From: Shewanella sp. Arc9-LZ
GTDB lineage: Bacteria; Pseudomonadota; Gammaproteobacteria; Enterobacterales; Shewanellaceae
NCBI RefSeq assembly: GCF_010092445.1
Contig: NZ_CP048031.1
Span: forward strand, 4,650,001-4,714,000
Direction of reading: 5' to 3'
DNA length: 64,000 bases
In this document: positions 28,565 through 37,079 of the stretch, one piece after another
Layout: each line of letters opens with the position of its first letter
How positions within the stretch are numbered: position 1 is the first letter of the stretch
Made by a program: the position numbers and the translations under genes
Notes under the pieces: generated by a model
Told to the model about the DNA's origin: nothing
What the model saw: the letters and a program-made list of their open reading frames with translations, nothing else
Database searches by the model: none

Positions 28565-28643
28565 GCTTTGCTAGCATTTTAGCAATCCAAGACTAGACTA
28601 AAGGGGGCTACTGGATGCCACCTTTACTCAAGCAAGGAAGCTT

Positions 28644-29186
28644 ATGTTAACTCGACTTATCAATATGCTATTTGTATTATTTGCGGTTTTGATGGTGCTA
28701 CTCAGTACCTCATTACTTGCCAGCGAGCTCACCAAACTGATTATCAAAGAGCCCGATAAACGCCCCCCATTAACCAATGACAATGCCAACTCACTCCCGT
28801 CGCAATACGCGACCGATCATCAAGGTAATGTGATTATTATCCCCACAGAGCACCGCTCAGCGTTAGAATATCGAGCCGACGATATTTACCTTAAACCAAG
28901 CCACAAAAAACCAACCAAACAAAACAACACGCGCTCATCAATCTCAAAGCACTCCACCATAACCAACACGGCTATAGCCAGTAAAACAATCGCCAATGAT
29001 CCAAGTTGTCGCTGGCTCAATAACCGCATAAAACATCTTCAGAAAAAACAACGTCAGACCCAAAACAGTCAATTTAGTCATTATCAAGATGAAATTGATA
29101 TTAGGGAAAGCGAGTGGACCTGTCTTAAGTGCGCAACCAGCGGCCCTAATAACGTTGACCGTGGTGAATGCCAACATAAACGTTAA
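28644..29186 (+). CDS. Secreted basic protein, unknown
   Basis: A 180-residue protein. A signal peptide or anchor (about 5-27) is followed by a polar, Asn/Lys/Thr-rich low-complexity middle (residues about 95-125) and a C-terminal part with three Cys (DPSCRW, WTCLKCATS and ECQHKR). The short helix KHLQKKQRQ suggests a coiled-coil turn. No family is recognised. CAAGGAAG upstream of the ATG is a reasonable ribosome-binding site. Confidence 0.6.
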   Translation: MLTRLINMLFVLFAVLMVLLSTSLLASELTKLIIKEPDKRPPLTNDNANSLPSQYATDHQGNVIIIPTEHRSALEYRADDIYLKPSHKKPTKQNNTRSSISKHSTITNTAIASKTIANDPSCRWLNNRIKHLQKKQRQTQNSQFSHYQDEIDIRESEWTCLKCATSGPNNVDRGECQHKR

Positions 29187-29262
29187 CAATGCATTGGTTT
29201 AACGACTAGATTGCAAACACAATCCCCCCTACAATGGATACATTAAACTAGTGGAGATCATC

Positions 29263-30618
29263 ATGGCTCAACATTTTGACTATATCGCGCTTGGCGCAGG
29301 CAGTGGCGGCATCGCCTCAGCAAACCGTGCAGCAATGCGTGGCGCAAAAGTATTAATTATTGAAGCAAAACACGTTGGCGGCACTTGCGTTAACGTCGGC
29401 TGTGTCCCTAAGAAAGTCATGTGGTATGGCGCTCATGTCGCTGAAGCGCTGAACCTCTACGCCAAAGACTATGGTTTTGATGTTACCGTCAATAAATTCG
29501 ATTGGAGTACACTAGTCGACAATCGTGAAGCCTACATTAGTCGCATTCATGATGCTTATAGCCGTGGATTTTCGAGCAATAAGGTCACCTTATTAAATGG
29601 CTATGGTCGCTTTATTAATAACAACACCATTGAAGTTGATGGCGAGCACTACACTGCCGACCATATTGTGGTTGCCACTGGCGGAGCACCAACAATTCCT
29701 AACATTCCTGGTGCACAATACGGTATCGACTCAGACGGTTTCTTCGCATTACGTGAACAACCTAAGCGTGTCGCAGTTGTGGGTGCCGGTTATATAGCTG
29801 TTGAAGTGGCGGGTGTATTACATGCACTAGGCAGCGAAACGCATTTATTAGTACGTAAGCATGCACCACTACGTAACTTTGACCCAATTTTGACCGACGC
29901 ATTAGTTGATGCTATGGCCGCCGATGGCCCAACGCTTCATACTCACAGCGTACCTAAATCGGTCACCAAAAATGCTGATGGTAGTCTGACGTTACTATTA
30001 GAAAATGACCAAAGCTTAACGATTGACTGCCTAATTTGGGCTATTGGTCGTTCACCATCAACGGGCAATATCGGCTTAGAAAATACCGATGTGCAGTTAG
30101 ATGCTAAAGGCTATGTCATTACTGATGAGCAGCAAAATACCACCGCGAAAGGTATTTATTGTGTTGGCGACATTATGGCGGGCGGTGTTGAATTAACTCC
30201 CGTCGCGATTAAAGCGGGTCGTTTATTGTCAGAACGTTTATTCGGCAACATACCTGATGCCAAAATGGATTACAGCTTAATTCCGACAGTGGTATTTAGC
30301 CATCCACCCATCGGCACCATGGGCTTAACTGAACCAGAAGCCGCTGAAAAGTATGGCCAAGACAATATTAAGGTTTACGCCTCAACGTTTACCTCTATGT
30401 ACTCAGCTGTTACAGCACATCGCCAAGCCTGCAAAATGAAACTGGTTTGTGCGGGTGATAATGAAGTGGTTGTCGGTATTCACGGTATCGGTTTTGGCAT
30501 GGATGAAATACTGCAAGGTTTTGGCGTGGCAATGAAAATGGGCGCAACCAAAGCAGACTTTGACTCAGTTGTTGCGATACATCCTACTGGCGCAGAAGAG
30601 TTTGTTACCATGCGTTAA
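29263..30618 (+). CDS. gorA: Glutathione-disulfide reductase
   Basis: NADPH-dependent flavoenzyme that keeps glutathione reduced. The start at 29263 follows GGAG eight bases upstream; the GTG twelve bases earlier is in frame but lies on that site. Motifs are the FAD-binding GAGSGG, the redox-active [13 protein letters not shown], the NADPH-binding GAGYIAVE, the second FAD block YCVGDI, and the C-terminal catalytic HPTGAEE. The 451-residue length matches E. coli Gor. The last codons and stop lie inside a 15-base tandem duplication. Confidence 0.96.
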   Translation: MAQHFDYIALGAGSGGIASANRAAMRGAKVLIIEAKHVGGTCVNVGCVPKKVMWYGAHVAEALNLYAKDYGFDVTVNKFDWSTLVDNREAYISRIHDAYSRGFSSNKVTLLNGYGRFINNNTIEVDGEHYTADHIVVATGGAPTIPNIPGAQYGIDSDGFFALREQPKRVAVVGAGYIAVEVAGVLHALGSETHLLVRKHAPLRNFDPILTDALVDAMAADGPTLHTHSVPKSVTKNADGSLTLLLENDQSLTIDCLIWAIGRSPSTGNIGLENTDVQLDAKGYVITDEQQNTTAKGIYCVGDIMAGGVELTPVAIKAGRLLSERLFGNIPDAKMDYSLIPTVVFSHPPIGTMGLTEPEAAEKYGQDNIKVYASTFTSMYSAVTAHRQACKMKLVCAGDNEVVVGIHGIGFGMDEILQGFGVAMKMGATKADFDSVVAIHPTGAEEFVTMR

Positions 30619-30639
30619 GTTACTATGCGTTAAGTTACT
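30610..30639. repeat. 15-bp tandem duplication at the gorA stop codon
   Basis: ATGCGTTAAGTTACT twice in tandem. The first copy contains the last two codons and stop of gorA (Met-Arg-stop). Confidence 0.85.
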
Positions 30640-30649
30640 AATAGTTAAT

Positions 30650-30679
30650 AAAAAGCCGTGTTATTAAACACGGCTTTTT
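30650..30679. terminator. Bidirectional terminator between gorA and a TetR gene
   Basis: Stem AAAAAGCCGTGTT / AACACGGCTTTTT with a four-base loop and A/T runs on both sides. It can end both gorA and the converging TetR gene. Confidence 0.9.
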
Positions 30680-31323
30680 TATGCCTCCTTGTCAGCCAAC
30701 CACTGTACAAACACCTTAATATTAGGTGGACGCTTTTGTGAATGCCCCATAAGTTGCGTCATAGCAAAACTATGTTGATAGTACATTTCTGCATCGTTAT
30801 AGTGCTTTTGCGCATCATCACTATTGATCATCGCACCGCGTAAATAGTCACACAGTAACTCACTGCGGTTAAAGCCACTGACCTCACCAATTTCCGTTAA
30901 GGTTTGTGCATTCCACTGTTTATATTGTTCAAGCACGCGATCAAAGCGCTCACGATAGTAATCACTCGCTTGTGATAAAACGGCCTCGTTAGGAACCACT
31001 CGGGCAATGACAAATGCTTGCTCAGACAAAATACGATACAAACGTTGGCAATGATGAAAAATAAACCGTAAATAAGGGTCGCTATACTGCTGCGTGTCTT
31101 GTTCAGCTTGCATCAGCCAATTACGGTAGTCCGCACAGGCAACGGCAATAATTAAGTCGGCCTCTGAGGTAAAGTGATTGTAGATGGTGCCTTTAGATAT
31201 CTGGCTAGCTTGAACTAAATGCGAGCGGCATAAATCAAAGGTTTTATGCCCTTTTAAACAACGTTGTGATACTTCTATCAGATAGTTGCCACGTTGTTCC
31301 CAGCTGCTCATTTCGGGCCTCAT
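30679..31323 (-). CDS. TetR-family transcriptional regulator
   Basis: A 214-residue regulator with an N-terminal TetR helix-turn-helix (about 15-60; LVQASQISKGTIYNHFTSEADL) and a C-terminal ligand domain with no recognisable subfamily. It converges on gorA and is divergent from a LysR gene. No palindromic operator was found in the 110-base region upstream. The target is unknown. Confidence 0.88.
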   Translation of the reverse strand: MRPEMSSWEQRGNYLIEVSQRCLKGHKTFDLCRSHLVQASQISKGTIYNHFTSEADLIIAVACADYRNWLMQAEQDTQQYSDPYLRFIFHHCQRLYRILSEQAFVIARVVPNEAVLSQASDYYRERFDRVLEQYKQWNAQTLTEIGEVSGFNRSELLCDYLRGAMINSDDAQKHYNDAEMYYQHSFAMTQLMGHSQKRPPNIKVFVQWLADKEA

Positions 31324-31432
31324 CTTATTTGGGTTAATAAAGCGTTAACAGTTCACATTTACACTATAGCAAGCTTTGTGGATACCCTTTATTGAGTAAT
31401 ACTGATGCCACTATGAACTTATTCAATGGCCC

Positions 31433-32299
31433 ATGTTAAAAATAGAATTATTAGAAAGTTTTATTGCTGTTGCTGAATGTGGCAACTTGTCTAAAGCAGC
31501 CGATAAAATTTGCCGAACCCAATCAACACTTAGCCTACAAGTTAAAAAACTTGAAGAAAGTGTCGGCCAAACCTTGCTGATTAGAGACAACAAAGGCGTG
31601 ACCTTGACCGAGTCTGGTGAAACGCTGCTTAACTACGCCTATAAAATGATGCAACTTAATTCACAAGCTATTGATGAGTTAAAAGATTGCCAAAACCGTG
31701 AAGTGATCCGCCTTGGTGTACCCACCGACTTTATAAAGTGCTACTTAAGCAGCTGCTTATTAGAATTTATCCGCGAATTTACTAACATAGAGCTTGTTAT
31801 CGACACTGACGTAAGTGGTAACTTATACAAACGCTTACACCAAGGGGAATTTGACGTCATTGTCGCAACCCATTGGCAACTACCGACTAACGGCGAATTA
31901 CTCTTTACTCGTCGCTTTAAGTGGGTTGCGGCGGTCGAAGGCAACGCTCATAAGCGCAAGACGATCCTGATGGGTTTGTATCCAGAAAATTGCCCGATTA
32001 GAGCGCAAGTGTTTGCTAACCATCGACTCTCGATGCGGCCCATTAATGTGTTGCTGTCGACCCCATCACCACAAGCCTTATGCATGGCAGTTGAGAATGA
32101 CTTAGTGATTGCGCCAATAGCCGAATTTAGAATCACTGACCAAATGCAGGTGCTAGACCCGATTGAACATGGATTACCTATACTGCCCATGTTTAATGAA
32201 TCGCTTTATCTCAACCCAGATACGCAAACCTACGCTACGTTACAGCTGATTAATTTGATTAAAGCCAATGTCGAGCACAAGGGCTATCAACTCGACTAG
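31433..32299 (+). CDS. LysR-family transcriptional regulator beside the DMSP locus
   Basis: A 288-residue LTTR. The winged helix-turn-helix is at about 1-60 (ESFIAVAECGNLSKAADKI, followed by RTQSTLSLQVKKLEE). An effector-binding domain like a periplasmic binding protein follows (about 90-285). It is encoded at the edge of the dcuA-porin-dddY-reductase block and converges on it. It is therefore the best local candidate for controlling that block, perhaps sensing acrylate or DMSP, but this is inference from position only. Confidence 0.88.
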   Translation: MLKIELLESFIAVAECGNLSKAADKICRTQSTLSLQVKKLEESVGQTLLIRDNKGVTLTESGETLLNYAYKMMQLNSQAIDELKDCQNREVIRLGVPTDFIKCYLSSCLLEFIREFTNIELVIDTDVSGNLYKRLHQGEFDVIVATHWQLPTNGELLFTRRFKWVAAVEGNAHKRKTILMGLYPENCPIRAQVFANHRLSMRPINVLLSTPSPQALCMAVENDLVIAPIAEFRITDQMQVLDPIEHGLPILPMFNESLYLNPDTQTYATLQLINLIKANVEHKGYQLD

Positions 32300-32337
32300 C
32301 CAGTTCTCACATCAACAAGCTCTGCCTGCTCTACTAT

Positions 32338-32361
32338 CTACATACCTACATACCTACATAT
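32338..32361. repeat. 8-bp tandem repeat, three units
   Basis: CTACATAC, CTACATAC, CTACATAT in tandem in the short gap between the converging lysR and dcuA genes. It is non-coding. Confidence 0.75.
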
Positions 32362-32383
32362 CTACTATCGTTTCCACTATGCC

Positions 32384-33685
32384 TTACAGCATTAGGCTGC
32401 CAAACAGAAAGGCCAATAACACGCTCGATGTAATTGTCACCACGCCAGGAATCAAAAATGGGTGGTTAAAAACCGCCTTGCCAATCCGCGTTGAGCCTGT
32501 GTCATCCATCTCTACGGCAGCCAACAACGTTGGGTAAGTAGGTAATACAAATAACGCGCTCACCGCTGCAAATGAGGCTATCGCCGTTAATGGACTCACT
32601 CCAATCGCCAATGCAGCAGGCATTAACGCTTTAGTGGTTGCCCCTTGTGAATACAACAACATTGAGGCAAAAAATAACGCTACCGATAACAGCCAAGGCT
32701 GACTTTGAAGTAAGGTTCCTGCAACGTTTTTAATTTCGTCAATATGATTAGACACAAAAGTGTCACCCAACCAGGCTACACCCAGCACACAAATACACGC
32801 CGACATGCCAGACTTAAATGTTGATGCGTTAGAAATTTTACTGGCATCTAAACGGCAAAACCACGTTATTGCTGCTGCGGCAGAGAGCATAAACAACATA
32901 ATAGCCACATCGCGCGACAGCACAGGGTTAACAATTAAGCCGACCTTGTCAGAAATGGCGGTGGCATAAGACATTACCGCCACTATCGCAATTAAGAATA
33001 TACCTACCGATCGCTTAGCACCCGGTAATAACGTCACTTGAGTTTCACCACGAGTTTTCACCAATCCGCTGGCTAAACGCTGCTGATAAATAGGATCTTG
33101 TGCTAGCGGCTTACCAAGTATCGACGCAACTGCAGCACCGATTAAACAAGCAATAAGCGTCGATGGAATACACACAGCCAACAACACTAAATAATCCACC
33201 CCAAACGGCTCTAAAATACCCGAGAAAAATACCACAGCAGCAGAAATGGGTGATGCTGTAATGGCCACTTGTGAGGCGACAACCGCTATAGATAACGGCC
33301 GAGATGGACGAATACCTTGCTCTTTAGCCACCTCGGCAATCACAGGCAGCGTCGAAAATGCTGTATGACCAGTTCCGGCAAATAAGGTCATAGTGTAAGT
33401 CACTATTGGTGCTAAAAAAGTAATGTGTTTCGGGTGCTTACGCAGCAATTTTTCTGCAATAGACACCAAATAGTCCATGCCACCCGCTTCTTGCATCGTA
33501 GCGATGGCAGTGATCACCGACATAATAATCAGCATCACATCGATTGGGATAGCACCTGGCGTTAACCCTAATCCAACAGTAAGAATTAATACCCCTACAC
33601 CTCCAGCAAAACCTATCCCTATGCTGCCCATTCTTGCGCCGAGGTAAATCGCCCCAAGCACAATAATTATTTCTAATATCATCAT
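32384..33685 (-). CDS. dcuA: Anaerobic C4-dicarboxylate transporter, DcuA type
   Basis: A 433-residue inner-membrane carrier, the same length as E. coli DcuA. Strong matches are GARMGSIGIGFAGG, PVIAEVAKEQGI, ITASPISAAVVF, FKSGMSACICVLGVAWLGDT and VSALFVLPTYPTLLAAVEMDD. Dcu proteins exchange fumarate, succinate, malate or aspartate. In this locus it might move a carboxylate related to acrylate metabolism, or simply supply fumarate respiration. It is separated by about 290 bases from the porin gene, so it has its own promoter. Confidence 0.9.
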   Translation of the reverse strand: MMILEIIIVLGAIYLGARMGSIGIGFAGGVGVLILTVGLGLTPGAIPIDVMLIIMSVITAIATMQEAGGMDYLVSIAEKLLRKHPKHITFLAPIVTYTMTLFAGTGHTAFSTLPVIAEVAKEQGIRPSRPLSIAVVASQVAITASPISAAVVFFSGILEPFGVDYLVLLAVCIPSTLIACLIGAAVASILGKPLAQDPIYQQRLASGLVKTRGETQVTLLPGAKRSVGIFLIAIVAVMSYATAISDKVGLIVNPVLSRDVAIMLFMLSAAAAITWFCRLDASKISNASTFKSGMSACICVLGVAWLGDTFVSNHIDEIKNVAGTLLQSQPWLLSVALFFASMLLYSQGATTKALMPAALAIGVSPLTAIASFAAVSALFVLPTYPTLLAAVEMDDTGSTRIGKAVFNHPFLIPGVVTITSSVLLAFLFGSLML

Positions 33686-33899
33686 AGTGTTAACTCTATT
33701 TAAAACCTAAATGTCTTGAATGAAATAGCAGGGATTACTGCTTTAGAGATCGTGATAGTACTCTGTTGAGATTTTACGAATGTAGACGTGGATCAATTAA
33801 CGCTACGCAAAGGCATAAGATGTGTTTTATCAGCAGCTTTATTAACCATTTTGTTGTTACAGGTGTCATAAAAGCCAGCGGTTACTCCAAGTTGAAATA
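33686..33899. other. Promoter region of dcuA
   Basis: Gap between the dcuA start and the porin terminator. I searched it for the TTGGAAT-N2-ATTCCAA palindrome found upstream of dddY and the reductase gene and did not find one. No convincing FNR or CRP box is seen. Confidence 0.4.
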
Positions 33900-33903
33900 G
33901 AAA

Positions 33904-33926
33904 AATGCCAATCAATGATTGGCATT
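33904..33926 (-). terminator. Terminator of the dddY-porin operon
   Basis: AATGCCAATCA and TGATTGGCATT arms. On the minus strand the hairpin runs into a short T tract. It lies 51 bases after the porin stop codon. Confidence 0.8.
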
Positions 33927-33976
33927 TAAAAGGAGTTAAAAGTGAAACGTAACTATCTAACGATTAAAACCAGCGA

Positions 33977-35104
33977 TTAGAAATAGTAACCAAAATTGAT
34001 ATTAATACGATGATCCCAGCTGTCGCCGATTTCAGGTAAGCCAACATGGCCATTATCACGCGTAGAGGCATACATATTTTTACCCATAATAAAATCAATC
34101 ATGGTGTATGTTGGTCCTGAAGACAGGGCAACACCTGTGACATTTTGATAGCTGTTGTCATAGTCTTCATTGTCAACATCGGGGGTTACCACGCCGAAGT
34201 CATTATAGATTTTTGCACTGCCCCAGCTGGTAGTGATCGTTTTAGCAATGTTTATGCTATAAGCTTGCGCTTTAGACGCAATTTCGTACTGCCAATCGTA
34301 AGCCGATACCGCAAGCTTGTTATCGTCTAACGCATCAGCAGCATTGTACTCATATTGCATTACCTGTAACTGCAGCGCCCAACCTTTATAACTGCTGTCG
34401 AGATGTAACGCGACGGCATATCGGTCACCATTATTGCCAGTATTACTATTATAAATCTGCCCTACCTCGACCGAAGCACCCACCACGGTTTTACCGCCTT
34501 CATACTCCATCGCATAGGTTTGGCGTAAATTTAATTGGTTGGTTTCTTCATTGTAATAGTCAGTGCCGTTGACTTGGCCAGAATATAAGTCTGTTGAATA
34601 TCGTTCATTACGACTGGCACCATATTCAGCGCCTTTATAAAACGCAAACTCAGTTCCCCAACCATTATTTGAATAAACCGTTTTAATACCTGCATCATAA
34701 TCATCTTCAAAACCTAAATAATACGGTACGCCAAACCAAAAACTATTTGAAATAAAACCCGGGTTACCAAATGGTACTTGATTTATACCAAATTGAATTT
34801 GCAATTGTTCTGAGTAATCATAAAAGGCATAACCATAACGTAGTGCTTCCCATCCATCATAAAAACGATATTCAGATGATAACCCCCAGTTATCTAATTT
34901 ACCGTTGAATTTAACGGATGCCATCTCAAAGGTTAAATCACCTGATTTATCTTTAGAACTATCACTATATTGCTTATATGAATAATTAGCTCTTAAGGTA
35001 CCGGATACGTTAATTTCATCTTCAACATCTTGTGCTGTAGAGTAAAAAGACACCATGCATAGCGATACTAAAGTAGATAATAAAGATAACTTTAATAATT
35101 TCAT
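33977..35104 (-). CDS. Outer-membrane porin of the DMSP/acrylate locus
   Basis: A 375-residue predicted barrel. The signal peptide ends near FYSTAQ. The mature protein consists of alternating strands, with tight turns rich in Asn/Asp/Gly, and ends in an aromatic strand (NINFGYYF). It resembles the porins encoded beside periplasmic flavocytochromes in Shewanella, such as IfcO. It is 40 bases downstream of dddY with no terminator between, so the two form an operon. It presumably admits the lyase substrate or another small carboxylate. Specificity is inferred from context only. Confidence 0.8.
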   Translation of the reverse strand: MKLLKLSLLSTLVSLCMVSFYSTAQDVEDEINVSGTLRANYSYKQYSDSSKDKSGDLTFEMASVKFNGKLDNWGLSSEYRFYDGWEALRYGYAFYDYSEQLQIQFGINQVPFGNPGFISNSFWFGVPYYLGFEDDYDAGIKTVYSNNGWGTEFAFYKGAEYGASRNERYSTDLYSGQVNGTDYYNEETNQLNLRQTYAMEYEGGKTVVGASVEVGQIYNSNTGNNGDRYAVALHLDSSYKGWALQLQVMQYEYNAADALDDNKLAVSAYDWQYEIASKAQAYSINIAKTITTSWGSAKIYNDFGVVTPDVDNEDYDNSYQNVTGVALSSGPTYTMIDFIMGKNMYASTRDNGHVGLPEIGDSWDHRININFGYYF

Positions 35105-35144
35105 TTTATTGTATTTCCCAATTCGATAATTAATAACTTGGCCG

Positions 35145-36398
35145 TTACCATTTGATTTTTGTTAAGTCACATTGAATAACTTCATCTTTATGAGCAGGTG
35201 TACCGGGGTTTTTAGCTGACTCACAAAGCAATGTGGTGCCATAGTCATTACGCTTGTCGTTGGCATTACTTCTTGCCCAAACAGACACGATAGCGCGCTC
35301 TTCTGGCTTAGCTTCGCAGCTGCCATCGACTTCAAAGGCATGGATAGTATTTTGATGAAAATACATTAGCGGATCGATATCAGCACTGCTCGACAGCCAC
35401 ATAGTCTGCCCATTGTGTTGACCTGCATCAAACTGAACTTGTCTAACGTTGTCGTCGTCTTTAACGGTGTTAATTAACGGTGAATCTTCACGCACGGCAA
35501 AGCTCTTAAACTCATTCGCACACGCAGGCACGCGCATGTTGTAATAAATTTCAGATATTGCATGGTTATGATAGGGATATAAGGTATCGACTGATTGCAC
35601 TGTCATACCGACTTCTGCACCAACCTTTTCTCCGTTAATTTCGTCTATGCGTAATAGTCCCCAGTGACCAAAAATTTCGGCATAGGCATAACCACCACGA
35701 ATATTGTTGAAGTTTTTATCATTGCGTTTACTTTCTTCGGCATACATTGGGTACCAACCTGCTGCAGCCCATAAGTTAGGTAATGCGTTGGCACTAATAT
35801 CTGTTGGGAAAGCTGAGGGCATTTTCACTTCATCGCCCGTTACCATTTTAGTAAAGTTTTTAGTAAACTCTTTGCCGAGTTTACGCACGTCTTTATTAGT
35901 GACTTTTGTGTCAAAAAAGGAATCGAATGTTGCACGTTTAAGCCATTTAGCTACTGGGGATTTTTCAGCTAATTGACCACCAGGACTGTAAATCCAATCG
36001 ACGTCTTGGCGCGCACCAAAACACTTTTTCGCTTTATCTGGATTATTAATAACTTGATAAATGTTTTTAACTAATAGCTTCATGTCTCTGCGATCCATGA
36101 TGCACATATTCTTACCACCTTCGGTAGAATCGTACATTGCTTGGTCTGAATTTAAACATGGACCATTTTCACTATTGGTTAATGCTACCGCGTAAGATTG
36201 TAAATATTGCAGTGTTTCATTCCATAAAATATCGACATATTTTTGATCATTTTTATCGTACTGAGATTCAGCTCCTAAACAAGTGAACTCAGCATTATCG
36301 ACATCGTTCTTATCTAAAAAACTAGGTATTTCACTCGCCATAGCAGAACTAGATAACAACATCATAACTAACAAGGTATTATATTTCATATCATCCAT
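35145..36398 (-). CDS. dddY: Periplasmic DMSP lyase DddY
   Basis: A 417-residue exported cupin enzyme that I identify as DddY, which cleaves dimethylsulfoniopropionate to dimethyl sulfide plus acrylate. The signal peptide ends at about residue 22 (SAMASE). The cupin metal motif reads TLYPYHNHAISEIYYNM: candidate zinc ligands are His277/His279, Glu283 and Tyr285, with His353 (TIHAF) on the second motif and Tyr274 as likely catalytic base. This spacing matches the published DddY metal site as I remember it. Met at 36389 is an alternative start. A palindrome 35 bases upstream is shared with the reductase gene. Confidence 0.85.
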   Translation of the reverse strand: MDDMKYNTLLVMMLLSSSAMASEIPSFLDKNDVDNAEFTCLGAESQYDKNDQKYVDILWNETLQYLQSYAVALTNSENGPCLNSDQAMYDSTEGGKNMCIMDRRDMKLLVKNIYQVINNPDKAKKCFGARQDVDWIYSPGGQLAEKSPVAKWLKRATFDSFFDTKVTNKDVRKLGKEFTKNFTKMVTGDEVKMPSAFPTDISANALPNLWAAAGWYPMYAEESKRNDKNFNNIRGGYAYAEIFGHWGLLRIDEINGEKVGAEVGMTVQSVDTLYPYHNHAISEIYYNMRVPACANEFKSFAVREDSPLINTVKDDDNVRQVQFDAGQHNGQTMWLSSSADIDPLMYFHQNTIHAFEVDGSCEAKPEERAIVSVWARSNANDKRNDYGTTLLCESAKNPGTPAHKDEVIQCDLTKIKW

Positions 36399-36433
36399 CT
36401 TTCTTTATTATTTAAGACGGATGGATATTACCC

Positions 36434-36449
36434 TTGGAATTAATTCCAA
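36434..36449. promoter_or_regulatory. Perfect palindromic operator upstream of dddY
   Basis: TTGGAATTAATTCCAA, a perfect 16-base palindrome containing a T-N11-A pattern. It is 35 bases upstream of the first dddY ATG and 44 upstream of the second. The same motif occurs twice upstream of the reductase gene. Confidence 0.75.
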
Positions 36450-36593
36450 AAAATTACATTCAACATACTTACAACAAATATAAACAACAAAAATACAATT
36501 AATACTTAAAAAGTGATTAAAAAACTGTAGGCGTTCAACCTTAAATTTCTAATAACTTAAAACCTAATAAGTTAAAATCTAAATTAATAATTA

Positions 36594-36614
36594 ATAATGA
36601 ATAATGAATAATGA
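36594..36614. repeat. 7-bp tandem repeat, three units
   Basis: ATAATGA three times in tandem, in the AT-rich gap between the cytochrome terminator and the dddY promoter. The rest of the 36450-36636 gap shows nothing else I can name. Confidence 0.7.
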
Positions 36615-36636
36615 AAAAAACAATCACATATAATAT

Positions 36637-36672
36637 AAAAGCCGCATATTAATACATTAATATGCGGCTTTT
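36637..36672 (-). terminator. Terminator of the reductase operon
   Basis: AAAAGCCGCATATTA and TAATATGCGGCTTTT arms around a short loop, 26 bases after the cytochrome stop. It separates the reductase operon from dddY, so the two are independent transcripts. Confidence 0.85.
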
Positions 36673-36697
36673 AAAACTAATATCAATTTAAATTAGT

Positions 36698-37051
36698 TTA
36701 CCCTTTATGCTTATCAAACTTAAACGTATGACAATTGCTGCATAATGGTTGTTTGGTTTTATGTTCGCTGTGACACTCTTGGCAAGGTACATCTTTACCA
36801 TAGTGAAGGTTATTGTGTGGGTTCTGCCACTTGTCTTCTTCACTTCTGGCGGTTTTCTTTGCTAAGTCATCAACATCATGACACTGCAAACAGGACTGAT
36901 CAGATGGAAACTGCTTGATGCCATTATCATGACAAGTTTTACAGTCTTTACCGATAACCTCTTTATGGTAGTCACGGATCTCTGCTGACTGTACTGATAA
37001 GCTGGTTAATCCAAGTAGTACCAGCCCAAGTATAATATTAAAGTTTTTCAT
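36698..37051 (-). CDS. Periplasmic tetraheme cytochrome c (reductase electron-transfer subunit)
   Basis: A 117-residue exported cytochrome. After a signal peptide (ends VQSAE) there are exactly four heme-binding motifs: CKTCH, CLQCH, CQECH and CSNCH. Spacing and ending (CSNCHTFKF) match the N-terminal heme domain of Shewanella flavocytochrome c fumarate reductase (Fcc3). Here it is a separate protein rather than fused to the flavin domain. It lies 28 bases after the flavin subunit gene, so the two gene products form one enzyme. Electrons probably come from the quinol pool through CymA. Confidence 0.93.
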   Translation of the reverse strand: MKNFNIILGLVLLGLTSLSVQSAEIRDYHKEVIGKDCKTCHDNGIKQFPSDQSCLQCHDVDDLAKKTARSEEDKWQNPHNNLHYGKDVPCQECHSEHKTKQPLCSNCHTFKFDKHKG

Positions 37052-37079
37052 TAATGATTCCTCTTGTTCACTGGTCTGG

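Noticed and set aside
31324..31432. Search for the TTGGAAT palindrome in the lysR promoter
   Set aside because: No copy found, so direct autoregulation through that motif is not supported.
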